Source: Comamonadaceae bacterium (GTDB taxonomy: Bacteria > Pseudomonadota > Gammaproteobacteria > Burkholderiales > Burkholderiaceae_C). Taken from it: 9,472 nucleotides of DNA. The DNA lies in contig JAIXXW010000392.1 in the NCBI GenBank assembly GCA_027490555.1, positions 1-9,472 on the forward strand. The letters are read 5' to 3'. Positions 1 through 6,562 of this stretch are shown here, one piece after another (position 1 is the stretch's first letter; each line of letters opens with the position of its first letter). Both the position numbers and the translations under genes were made by a program. The notes under the pieces are model-generated. The model saw nothing but the letters and a program-made list of their open reading frames with translations. It was not told the DNA's origin and searched no databases.

Positions 1-167
1 GCAAATTCGGTGATGCGGTCCTTGAAGCGCTCGCCCACATAGCTGAAGGCCAGCTCGGCGCCTTGGGCATGGCAGGCCTTGGCGATGCCATAAGCGATCG
101 AGCGGTTGGACAAAACGCCGGTGATCAACAGCTTTTTCCCCGACAGAAATCCTGTTTTTGTGCTCAT
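1..167 (-). CDS. fabI: Enoyl-[acyl-carrier-protein] reductase FabI, N-terminal part (cut by window edge)
   Basis: FabI carries out the NADH-dependent last reduction of each fatty-acid elongation cycle in the cytoplasm. The 55 codons visible start MSTKTGFLSGKKLLITG and continue with SNRSIAYGIAKA (residues 20-31) and AELAFSYVGERFKDRITEF (37-55). GKKLLITG plus the serine-rich SIAYG segment is the dinucleotide-binding start of the short-chain-dehydrogenase fold in the form specific to FabI. The catalytic Tyr/Lys residues lie beyond the left edge. The ATG is at 165-167 and is preceded on the minus strand by a GGAG ribosome-binding site (complement of 176-179, 8 nt spacer). The gene diverges from yejA with only 37 bp between the preferred starts, so its promoter must lie in or next to the yejA signal-peptide codons. 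On the minus strand a GACAAT box (complement of 197-202) could be the -10, but I see no good -35. Family identification is firm from the N-terminus alone. Confidence 0.93.
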   Translation of the reverse strand, partial: MSTKTGFLSGKKLLITGVLSNRSIAYGIAKACHAQGAELAFSYVGERFKDRITEF

Positions 168-204
168 GTCTTCAACTCCAGAAAAATGTGGGCAGAATTG
201 TCGC

Positions 205-2082
205 ATGCACAGACCCACGGCCCGTTTCTGGACACTCTGCTGCCTGGCCCTTGGACTGTGGCAGACGGGCCTGGCTTGGGCGGCCCATGCCTACGCCCAG
301 TTCGGCGACATCCGCTACCCGCCGGGATTTGCCCATTTCTCCTACGTCAACCCCAACGCCCCCAAGGGCGGGCAGATCGTGCTGGTGCCCCCCACGCGCC
401 AGTCCAATTTCGACAAATACAACCCCTTCACCCTCAAGGGCAGTGCCCCGCCGTCCATGCTGCGCATGATGTTCGACACCTTGCTGGTGGGCACCATGGA
501 CGAACCCACGACGGCCTACGGCTTGCTGGCCTCGGACGTTCAGGTGGCACCAGACCGCATGTCGGTGGTCTTCCAGATCCGACCCCAGGCACGTTTTCAC
601 AACGGTGACCCGGTGCTGGCCCTGGACGTTCGCCACTCCTTTGAACGCCTGACCAGCAAGCAGGCCGCGCCCCAATACCGAACCTATTTCGGAGAAGTCA
701 AAGGCGCCACCGTGCTGGGTGAGCGCAGCATCCGCTTCGATTTCGTGCGGCCCAACAGCGAGCTGCCCCTGATCGTCGGGGGCCTGCCCGTGTTCAGCCA
801 CAAATGGGGGCTGCAAGGCGCAGCGCACAAACCCTTTGACCAAATGGTCACGGACATGCCCATCGCCTCCGGGCCTTACCGGGTGGGTCCGGTGCAGTTC
901 GGCAAGGACATCACCTATGTGCGGGACCCGAACTACTGGGCGCGCGATTTGAATGTGCGCAAAGGCATGTTCAATTTCGACCGCATCACCTACAAAATCT
1001 ACAAGGACAGCACGGCCCAGCTGGAAGCCTTCAAGGCCGGCGAATTCGATTACATGCAGTCCTTCATCGCCCGCGAGTGGGCCCGGGCCTACACCGGCAG
1101 GGCCTTCGACCGAGGGGAACTGGTCAAGGCCGAGCTGCAGCATGGCAACGCGGGGGACTTCCAGGGCTTCCTGTTCAACCTGCGGCGCGACAAGTTCAAG
1201 GACGTGCGGGTGCGACAGGCGATCGCCTTGGCCATGGATTTCGAGTGGCTCAATCGCCAGCTGTTCTACAACGCCTACAGCCGGGTGCGTGGGTATTTCG
1301 TGGCCAGCGAGTTCGAGGCCCAAGGCAAACCGGGTCCCGATGAGCTGGCCTTGCTCGAGCCCTTGCGGGCCCAACTGCCTGCCGCGGTGTTCACGCAGGA
1401 CGTGCCGCAACCCCCGCAAACCTCCCTGGACCCGGATTCTGGCCACACCTTGCGTGACCACCTGCGACAGGCGCGCGACCTGCTGCGCGAAGCCGGCTGG
1501 ACCTACCGCGATGGCGCGCTGCGCAACGCCAGTGGCCAGACGCTGAGCATCGAGTTTCTGGACAGTTCGGGCTCCATGGGCCGCGTGGTCACGCCTTTTG
1601 CCAAAAACCTGGAAAAGCTGGGCATCCAGGTCCGCTACAAAGTCATCGACTTTGCCTTGCTGCAAAAGCGCATGGACGTGTTCGACTTTGACATCATCAG
1701 CAACCGCACCGTGGGCAGCGAAGCGCCGGGCACCGAGTTGCTCGAGCGCTTTGGCAGCCGGTCGGCCGACGTGGAAGGTTCGGGCAATGTCCTGGGCCTG
1801 AAGAACCCGGCCGTGGACGCCTTGCTGGACAAGGTGGTGAGCGCCACCACCCGGCCGAAGCTGGTGACCAGCCTGCGGGCCCTGGACCGGGTGCTGCGGC
1901 ACGGTCACTACGTGGTGCCGCACTGGTATGGCGCGGTGCACCGGGTGTCCTGGCGCGCGGCGGCCTTCGAGCGTCCCGCCCAGCTGCCGCGCTATTACCA
2001 GCCCGAAGCGCTGGTGACCACCGTCTGGTGGTCGCCGCAGGGCCAAGGAGCCGCCAACGGCACCCCCGGAAAGGCACCCTGA
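205..2082 (+). CDS. yejA: Periplasmic peptide-type solute-binding protein of a Yej ABC importer (YejA-like, SBP family 5)
   Basis: This is the periplasmic receptor that hands its ligand to the YejBE channel. From ATG 205 it has 625 residues, the usual size for the family. Residues 1-29 look like a Sec signal peptide: Arg near the start, a hydrophobic core CCLALGLWQTGLAWA, and possible cleavage after AWA (26) or AHA (29). There is no lipobox. The mature start has the YejA hallmark FAHFSYVNPNAPKGG (42-56). Further family-5 signatures are FDTLLVGTMDEPTTAYGLLA (90-109), a FHNGDPVLALDVRHSFERL stretch (131-149), SGPYRV (222-227), DPNYWARDLNVRKG (241-254), and FNLRRDKFKDVRVRQAIALAMD (324-345). In-frame starts at 106 (TTG) and 166 (ATG) would put extra sequence before the signal peptide, so 205 is preferred, although no strong Shine-Dalgarno is visible. 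The ligand cannot be read from sequence; relatives bind microcin C, other peptides or muropeptides. Confidence 0.9.
   Translation: MHRPTARFWTLCCLALGLWQTGLAWAAHAYAQFGDIRYPPGFAHFSYVNPNAPKGGQIVLVPPTRQSNFDKYNPFTLKGSAPPSMLRMMFDTLLVGTMDEPTTAYGLLASDVQVAPDRMSVVFQIRPQARFHNGDPVLALDVRHSFERLTSKQAAPQYRTYFGEVKGATVLGERSIRFDFVRPNSELPLIVGGLPVFSHKWGLQGAAHKPFDQMVTDMPIASGPYRVGPVQFGKDITYVRDPNYWARDLNVRKGMFNFDRITYKIYKDSTAQLEAFKAGEFDYMQSFIAREWARAYTGRAFDRGELVKAELQHGNAGDFQGFLFNLRRDKFKDVRVRQAIALAMDFEWLNRQLFYNAYSRVRGYFVASEFEAQGKPGPDELALLEPLRAQLPAAVFTQDVPQPPQTSLDPDSGHTLRDHLRQARDLLREAGWTYRDGALRNASGQTLSIEFLDSSGSMGRVVTPFAKNLEKLGIQVRYKVIDFALLQKRMDVFDFDIISNRTVGSEAPGTELLERFGSRSADVEGSGNVLGLKNPAVDALLDKVVSATTRPKLVTSLRALDRVLRHGHYVVPHWYGAVHRVSWRAAAFERPAQLPRYYQPEALVTTVWWSPQGQGAANGTPGKAP
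2068..2074 (+). promoter_or_regulatory. Ribosome-binding site of yejB
   Basis: GGAAAGG lies inside the last codons of yejA, 11 nt before the yejB ATG at 2086. Only 3 nt separate the yejA stop codon from that ATG, so ribosomes finishing yejA end next to this site. Confidence 0.6.
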
Positions 2083-2085
2083 CAC

Positions 2086-3123
2086 ATGCTGGCCTACATC
2101 CTCAAGCGTTTGCTGCTGATGATCCCGACCTTGTTCGGGGTCTTGCTGATGACCTTCGTGGTGATCCAGTTTGTGCCGGGTGGACCGGTCGAGCAAATGG
2201 TGGCGCAGCTGCAAGGGCGAGACACCGGCGGGGAGGGCGCTGCGGCGGCGGGCAGCGGATACCGGGGCAGGCAAGGGGTGGATGCCGCCCGCATTGCCGA
2301 AATCAAAACGCTGTACGGCTTTGACAAGCCGCCGGTGGAGCGCTTTTGGATGATGCTCCAGCAGTTTGCCCAGTTTGACCTGGGCAAAAGCTTTTTCTAC
2401 CCCAAGGACGTCTGGAGCCTGATCCAGGAGAAACTGCCGGTGTCCATCAGCCTGGGCCTGTGGACCTTTTTCCTGAGCTACCTGGTCTCGGTGCCCCTGG
2501 GCATCGCCAAGGCGGTGCGGGCGGGCTCGCGCTTTGACACCGTGACCAGCCTGCTGGTGCTGGTGGGTTATGCCATTCCCGGCTTTGTCCTGGGGGTGGC
2601 CTTGCTGGTGATTTTTGGGGGCCAGTTGCAGTGGTTCCCCTTGCGCGGCCTGACCTCGTCCAACTGGGAGCAACTCAGCTGGGGGGCCAAGGTGGTCGAC
2701 TACCTCTGGCACATCGCCTTGCCGGTCACGGCCAGTGTGTTGGGCTCGTTTGCGGTCATCACCATGCTGACCAAAAACTCGTTTTTGGAGGAAATCCGCA
2801 AGCAGTATGTGCTGACCGCCCGGGCCAAGGGCCTGAGCGACAACCGGGTGCTGTACCGCCATGTCATGCGCAATGCGCTGATCCCCCTGGTCACGGGCTT
2901 TCCTGCGGCCTTCATCGGCGCCTTTTTCACCGGTTCGCTGCTGATTGAAACCCTGTTCTCGCTCGATGGCCTGGGCTTGCTGAGCTACGAGGCGGTGATC
3001 CGGCGCGACTACCCGGTGGTGCTGGGCACCTTGTACCTGTTCACCTTGATCGGCTTGGTCACCAAGCTGATCAGCGACCTGTGCTACCTGTGGGTGGACC
3101 CCCGCGTGAAGTTCGACAAATGA
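2086..3123 (+). CDS. yejB: ABC importer inner-membrane permease YejB
   Basis: YejB is one half of the transmembrane channel of the Yej importer. It has 345 residues; the E. coli protein is slightly longer. It starts with the DppB/OppB-type motif LAYILKRLLLMIPTLFGVLLM, a first membrane helix (about 4-30), followed by PGGPVEQ (31-37). A periplasmic loop rich in Gly and Ala (about 44-64) follows, as is usual for YejB. Next are YGFDKPPVERF (77-87), FDLGKSFF (97-104) and LPVSISLGLW (117-126). The ATPase-docking EAA loop is at about 236-267, YVLTARAKGLSDNRVLYRHVMRNALIP, which is close to the canonical form. FFTGSLLIETLFSLDGLGLLSYEAV (280-304) and the ending WVDPRVKF are also typical. At least six hydrophobic segments are visible. 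The gene begins 3 nt after yejA and shares the ATGA of yejE, so it sits in the middle of a coupled operon. Confidence 0.94.
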   Translation: MLAYILKRLLLMIPTLFGVLLMTFVVIQFVPGGPVEQMVAQLQGRDTGGEGAAAAGSGYRGRQGVDAARIAEIKTLYGFDKPPVERFWMMLQQFAQFDLGKSFFYPKDVWSLIQEKLPVSISLGLWTFFLSYLVSVPLGIAKAVRAGSRFDTVTSLLVLVGYAIPGFVLGVALLVIFGGQLQWFPLRGLTSSNWEQLSWGAKVVDYLWHIALPVTASVLGSFAVITMLTKNSFLEEIRKQYVLTARAKGLSDNRVLYRHVMRNALIPLVTGFPAAFIGAFFTGSLLIETLFSLDGLGLLSYEAVIRRDYPVVLGTLYLFTLIGLVTKLISDLCYLWVDPRVKFDK

Positions 3124-4175
3124 CCGCCTCCAGCCCCCCCATCGCGCCACTGCAGTCATCGCCCTCGGCCCGGGCCTGGCAGCGTTTTCGACGCAACCGC
3201 CTGGGCTTTGGCAGCCTGGTGGTGTTTGTCACGCTGTTCATCCTGAGCCTCGGGGCCGAATTGCTGTCCAACGACAAGCCCCTGGTGGTGCGTTTCGAGG
3301 GGCAGTGGTACTTCCCGGTGGTGCAGACCCTGCCGGAAAAGGTCTTTGGCGGGGATTTCGAGACACCGGCCGATTACCTGGACCCGTTCATCCAGCAACA
3401 GCTGCACAAAGGCAGCAACTGGGCGCTGCAGGCACCCAACCCCTACCACCACAGCACGCTGGATTACTTTGCCCCCTTGCCTAACCCGGCCCCACCGACG
3501 GCCCGCAACTGGCTGGGCACCGACGACCGGGGGCGTGATGTGCTGGCGCGCTTGCTGTATGGCTTTCGGGTGTCCGTGCTGTTCGCCATGGCGCTGACCC
3601 TGTTTGGCGTGCTGCTCGGTGTCTTGACCGGCGCGGTGCAGGGTTTTTTCGCAGGCAAGACCGACCTTGTGTTCCAGCGCTTCATCGAGGTCTGGAGTGC
3701 CATGCCCGAGCTGTACCTGCTGATCATTTTCTCGGCGGTGTTCGAGCCCAGTGTGGGCCTGTTGCTCTTGCTGCTGAGCCTGTTTGGCTGGATGGGGCTG
3801 TCGGACTATGTGCGCGCCGAGTTCTTGCGCAACCGCCAGCTGGACTACGTCAAATCGGCGCGGGCACTGGGCCTGGGGCACTGGCAAATCATGTGGCGGC
3901 ATGTGCTGCCCAACAGCATGACCCCGGTGGTGACCTTTTTGCCCTTTCGCATGAGCGGTGCCATCCTGGCACTGACCTCGCTGGACTTTCTGGGCCTGGG
4001 CGTGCCGCCTGGCACACCGTCTTTGGGCGAGTTGCTGGCCCAGGGGAAAAACAACATCGATGCCTGGTGGATCTCGATGTCCACCTTTGTGGTGCTGGTG
4101 GTGACCTTGCTGCTGTTGACGTTCATGGGCGATGCGCTGCGGGATGCCCTCGACCCGCGAAAGGCGTCCACATGA
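3120..4175 (+). CDS. yejE: ABC importer inner-membrane permease YejE
   Basis: YejE is the second channel subunit and pairs with YejB. It has 351 residues, against roughly 340 in E. coli. The ATG at 3120 is chosen because it overlaps the yejB stop as ATGA; an earlier in-frame ATG at 3081 would lie deep in yejB. The N-terminus has WQRFRRNRLGFGSLVVFV (20-37), the cytoplasmic basic patch and first helix of OppC/DppC-type permeases. A long periplasmic segment follows (about 50-130) with the YejE features NDKPLVVRFEGQWYFPV and DFETPADYLDPF. LGTDDRGRDVLARLLYGFRVS (132-152) is the signature leading into the permease core. The EAA loop is at 242-265, DYVKSARALGLGHWQIMWRHVLPN, followed by TSLDFLGLGVPPGTPSLGELL (286-306). 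The end, GDALRDALDPR (337-347), is also typical. The gene is coupled downstream to yejF by a second ATGA overlap. Confidence 0.94.
   Translation: MTASSPPIAPLQSSPSARAWQRFRRNRLGFGSLVVFVTLFILSLGAELLSNDKPLVVRFEGQWYFPVVQTLPEKVFGGDFETPADYLDPFIQQQLHKGSNWALQAPNPYHHSTLDYFAPLPNPAPPTARNWLGTDDRGRDVLARLLYGFRVSVLFAMALTLFGVLLGVLTGAVQGFFAGKTDLVFQRFIEVWSAMPELYLLIIFSAVFEPSVGLLLLLLSLFGWMGLSDYVRAEFLRNRQLDYVKSARALGLGHWQIMWRHVLPNSMTPVVTFLPFRMSGAILALTSLDFLGLGVPPGTPSLGELLAQGKNNIDAWWISMSTFVVLVVTLLLLTFMGDALRDALDPRKAST
4159..4164 (+). promoter_or_regulatory. Ribosome-binding site of yejF
   Basis: GAAAGG lies in the last codons of yejE, 7 nt before the ATG at 4172. It supports that start over more upstream in-frame codons, which lie inside yejE and would add residues with no ABC homology. 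Confidence 0.55.
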
Positions 4176-5782
4176 GCACGACCCCAGCCTTGCTGGAGAT
4201 CAAAGACCTGCACATCGACTTTGCCGGCCAGACGGTGGTGCACGGCCTGAACCTTCGCATCGAGGCCGGCGAGCGCCTGGCCCTGGTCGGCGAATCCGGG
4301 TCGGGCAAGTCGGTCACGGCGCTGTCTGTGCTGCGCCTGCTCGAATCGGCCCGGCTGTCGGGCCAGGTGTTGTGGCGGGGCCAGGACCTGCTGGCCCAGA
4401 CCGAAGCCCAGATGCAGAGGATCCGTGGCGACGAGATCGCCATGATTTTCCAAGAGCCGATGACCGCCCTGAACCCCCTGATGACGGTCGGGCAGCAAAT
4501 CTCGGAGGTGCTGCAGCTCAAAAAGGCAATGCCGGCGCGGGACGCCGATGCACGGGCGGTCCAGCTCTTGTCCGAGACAGGGATCGACGATGCCCAGCGC
4601 CGTTTCGCCGCCTACCCGCACCAGCTGTCGGGCGGTCAACGCCAGCGGGCCATGATGGCCATGGCCCTGGCCGCCGAGCCCCAACTCTTGCTGGCCGACG
4701 AACCCACCACGGCCTTGGACGCCAGTTTGCGCTTGCAGATGCTGCAATTGCTGGCCGATCTGCAGAAGAAAACTGGCATGGCGGTGCTGCTGATCACCCA
4801 CGACCTGAGCCTGGTGCGCCACTTTGCAGACCGGGTCGCTGTCATGGAAAAAGGCCATCTGGTGGAGCAGGGGGCCTTGGCCGACGTGTTCCAACGGCCG
4901 GCCCACCCTTACACCCGCAAATTGCTGGACAGCCGTCCCAGTCGCCAGGGTCTGGTCGCTGCGCCCGAGAACGCTGCACCTTTTTTGCAAACCCTGGGCC
5001 TGCAGGTGCGCTACCCGATGGCGGTGCCGGGATTCCGGGGCTGGTTTCAACGCCAGCATTTCACGGCCTTGCACGGGGCGGACCTGTCGATCGGGTCCGG
5101 CAGCACCTTGGGGGTGATGGGCGAATCCGGCTCGGGCAAATCGAGCTTGGCCCAGGCGGTGTTGGGCTTGATCCCGTTCCAGGGTGAATTGAGCTTGGGA
5201 GGGCAAACCTGGCAGGGCGTCCCGGCGCTGGACAAACCCCTTCGGCAGCAGGTGCAGGTGGTGTTCCAGGACCCGTATGGCAGCCTGTCACCGCGCATGA
5301 CGGTGGGCGAAATCGTCTCCGAGGGCCTGCGCCTGCACCAAGCCCACCTGAGCGAGGACGAGATCGAAGCCCGTGTCCTGGCCACTTTGGGCGAGGTGGG
5401 CCTCGTGGCGGCCGACCATGCCGACCTGCTCAACCGTTACCCCCATGCCTTCTCCGGGGGTCAAAGGCAGCGCATCGCCCTGGCCCGGGCCTTGGTGGTG
5501 GAGCCACGCCTGCTGGTGCTGGACGAACCCACCAGCGCCCTGGACGTGACGGCGCAAAAGCAGATCCTGCAGCTGCTGCAGACCTTGCAGAAAAACCGCC
5601 ACATGGCGTATTTGCTGATCACCCACGACATCGACGTTTTGCGGGCGATGGCCCACCAAGTGCTGGTGCTGCAAAACGGCCAGGTGGTGGAATCGGGCCC
5701 GGCCGAGCAGGTGCTGACCCGTCCCGCTCACCCCTACACCCGCAGTTTGCTGGAGGCTTTCCCGACCGAATCGTCCAAATGA
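4172..5782 (+). CDS. yejF: Double-domain ABC importer ATPase YejF
   Basis: This protein supplies both ATPase sites that power the YejBE channel from the cytoplasmic face. It has 536 residues, close to the E. coli protein. Domain 1: Walker A GESGSGKS (40-47), Q-loop FQEP (93-96), signature LSGGQ (152-156), Walker B LLLADEP (172-178), switch His in THD (His210). Domain 2: Walker A GESGSGKS (317-324), Q-loop FQDP (365-368), signature FSGGQ (427-431), Walker B LLVLDEP (447-453), switch His485. All catalytic residues are intact in both halves. Each half ends in the peptide-importer tail motif HPYTR (245-249 and 520-524), which marks the OppD/OppF class. The start at 4172 overlaps the yejE stop as ATGA. 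The gene ends the yej operon; the next strong hairpin is about 80 nt downstream. Fused DppD/DppF or GsiA-type ATPases are the alternative names, but the neighbours point to YejF. Confidence 0.94.
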   Translation: MSTTPALLEIKDLHIDFAGQTVVHGLNLRIEAGERLALVGESGSGKSVTALSVLRLLESARLSGQVLWRGQDLLAQTEAQMQRIRGDEIAMIFQEPMTALNPLMTVGQQISEVLQLKKAMPARDADARAVQLLSETGIDDAQRRFAAYPHQLSGGQRQRAMMAMALAAEPQLLLADEPTTALDASLRLQMLQLLADLQKKTGMAVLLITHDLSLVRHFADRVAVMEKGHLVEQGALADVFQRPAHPYTRKLLDSRPSRQGLVAAPENAAPFLQTLGLQVRYPMAVPGFRGWFQRQHFTALHGADLSIGSGSTLGVMGESGSGKSSLAQAVLGLIPFQGELSLGGQTWQGVPALDKPLRQQVQVVFQDPYGSLSPRMTVGEIVSEGLRLHQAHLSEDEIEARVLATLGEVGLVAADHADLLNRYPHAFSGGQRQRIALARALVVEPRLLVLDEPTSALDVTAQKQILQLLQTLQKNRHMAYLLITHDIDVLRAMAHQVLVLQNGQVVESGPAEQVLTRPAHPYTRSLLEAFPTESSK

Positions 5783-5838
5783 TTCGCAAAACGTGCCGAG
5801 TTTCCCTTCAAAATCACACACTTAGCACATTTTTCGGC

Positions 5839-5844
5839 TAAAAT
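5839..5844 (+). promoter_or_regulatory. Candidate -10 box of a rimP-operon promoter
   Basis: TAAAAT matches TATAAT at five of six positions and stands in a locally AT-rich stretch between yejF and rimP. No good -35 lies 16-18 bp upstream; that region reads CACACA-like. A poorer alternative is TTAGCA (5822-5827) with TATTGG (5844-5849), spacer 16. A start near 5851 would place the first transcribed bases immediately before the terminator hairpin. Sequence alone does not prove that it is active. Confidence 0.4.
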
Positions 5845-5859
5845 ATTGGCTTCACGACC

Positions 5860-5891
5860 AAACGGGCGGGTTTTCACCGCCCGTTTTTTTT
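5860..5891 (+). terminator. Rho-independent terminator hairpin between yejF and rimP
   Basis: A perfect GC-rich stem, ACGGGCGG (5862-5869) with CCGCCCGT (5877-5884), closes a 7-nt loop and is followed directly by eight T residues (5884-5891). Two more A-T pairs can form at the base using 5860-5861. This is a textbook intrinsic terminator for plus-strand transcription. It can end yejABEF transcripts and, if the -10 box at 5839 is real, also sits within the first 40 or so nt of the rimP transcript. It would then act as a leader attenuator for rimP-nusA-infB. A premature terminator ahead of rimP has also been proposed in gammaproteobacteria (the rimP leader); homology with this one is not claimed. 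Confidence 0.8.
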
Positions 5892-5926
5892 GGTCTCACT
5901 TTTTAACGTTGACCTTCCAAAGCTCT

Positions 5927-6490
5927 GTGGCACTGCAGCAAATTGTTCAAGAAACCGTGATCGGCCTGGGTTATGACCTGGTCGAAATCGACCGCACAGC
6001 GGGCGGTTTGTTGCGCATCACCATCGACTGGCCCTGGCAACCTGGAACCGAGAAGTTCATCAACGTGGAAGATTGCGAGAAGGTCAATCGCCAGCTGCAA
6101 TTCGCCCTGGAAGTTGATGGCGTGGCCTACGCCCGGCTCGAGGTGTCGTCGCCTGGCATCGACCGCCCTTTACGCCATGCAGGCGATTTCGAACGTTTTG
6201 TGGGTGAGCTGGTCGACATCACGCTGAAGGCCCCCATGGGCGAGAACGCCGCCGGCCTGGTCAGTGCCAACCGCAAGAAGTTTCGCGGCACCTTGGAAAA
6301 AACCGCCGCAGGCGATGGTTGGCAGATCGTGTGGCGCGATGCGCCCGCCGTCAAGCCTGGGCAAAGAATCAGTCAAAAACGGCCCCCAGCGCCCCTGCAT
6401 GTGCTGGGGTTCACTCTGGACGAGTTGCGCGACGCCCGTTTGGCGCCGGTGGTCGATTTCAAAGGGCGCAAGCCCAAGCTTGAGGTCTGA
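5927..6490 (+). CDS. rimP: Ribosome maturation factor RimP
   Basis: RimP binds the free 30S subunit and helps its late assembly. From a GTG at 5927 the protein has 187 residues and begins MALQQIVQETVIGLGYDLVEID, the form expected for Comamonadaceae RimP. Upstream in-frame TTG codons at 5846 and 5909 were rejected: the first lies ahead of the terminator hairpin, and neither adds conserved residues. No clear Shine-Dalgarno precedes the GTG, so the start rests on homology, and a weak start may keep expression low. Family motifs are GGLLRITID (26-34), the VEDCEKVNRQL segment (47-57) and LEVSSPGIDRPL (71-82), the most conserved RimP motif. The SH3-like C-terminal domain follows, with ITLKAP, ANRKKFRGTL (114-123) and a final RLAPVVDFKGR (171-181). 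An insertion between the two halves of the C-terminal domain (about 127-158) looks typical for this order. It is followed by nusA after 72 nt. Confidence 0.93.
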   Translation: MALQQIVQETVIGLGYDLVEIDRTAGGLLRITIDWPWQPGTEKFINVEDCEKVNRQLQFALEVDGVAYARLEVSSPGIDRPLRHAGDFERFVGELVDITLKAPMGENAAGLVSANRKKFRGTLEKTAAGDGWQIVWRDAPAVKPGQRISQKRPPAPLHVLGFTLDELRDARLAPVVDFKGRKPKLEV

Positions 6491-6504
6491 CCCGGATGCC
6501 GGGT
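6490..6504 (+). other. Small RNA hairpin at the rimP stop codon
   Basis: ACCCGG (6490-6495) pairs with CCGGGT (6499-6504) around an ATG triloop, so the stem begins at the last base of the rimP stop codon. A run of seven T residues (6513-6519) follows, but 8 nt after the stem base, too far for a classical terminator. Possible roles are a pause or weak terminator site, an RNase target, or stabilisation of the rimP message 3' end. Confidence 0.45.
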
Positions 6505-6521
6505 TTCGGATATTTTTTTGA

Positions 6522-6540
6522 GGGTCTGAAGTGCAGACCC
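6522..6540 (+). other. Intercistronic hairpin just before the nusA ribosome-binding site
   Basis: GGGTCTG (6522-6528) and CAGACCC (6534-6540) form a perfect 7-bp stem around the loop AAGTG. It ends 8 nt before the nusA Shine-Dalgarno, so it leaves the site exposed while insulating it from rimP sequence. It has no T-run after it and is not a terminator. Confidence 0.55.
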
Positions 6541-6548
6541 AGTGGAAC

Positions 6549-6555
6549 AGGAGAG
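6549..6555 (+). promoter_or_regulatory. Strong ribosome-binding site of nusA
   Basis: AGGAGAG lies 7 nt before the ATG at 6563. It is the best Shine-Dalgarno in the window and contrasts with rimP, where none is seen, suggesting that NusA is made at a higher rate than RimP from the shared message. Confidence 0.8.
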
Positions 6556-6562
6556 TTGAGTC

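Noticed and set aside
143..155. ACAG-N5-CTGT inverted repeat in the fabI start, considered as a LexA-type operator
   Set aside because: The half-sites are in the wrong order and spacing for the SOS box (CTGT-N8-ACAG), and they are explained by FabI codons.
63..608. A 181-codon plus-strand open frame overlapping the yejA start in another frame
   Set aside because: It overlaps the fabI start and the YejA signal peptide and conserved N-terminus, and its Pro/Gly/Arg/His-rich translation has no family features.
172..3159. A very long open frame (995 codons) on the minus strand, opposite yejA and yejB
   Set aside because: Its translation is rich in His, Gln, Gly and Arg with no domain I recognise, as expected from reading GC-rich codons antisense. 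The plus-strand genes are clear family members over the same bases.
3845..5206. A 453-codon open frame on the minus strand opposite yejE and yejF
   Set aside because: It has a composition artefact of the same kind, covers conserved Walker motifs on the other strand, and has no recognisable domain or convincing start.
5783..5926. A metY-like initiator tRNA gene ahead of rimP, as found in E. coli
   Set aside because: The gap is only 144 bp and holds no cloverleaf or conserved T-arm sequence. The only strong structure is the terminator hairpin.
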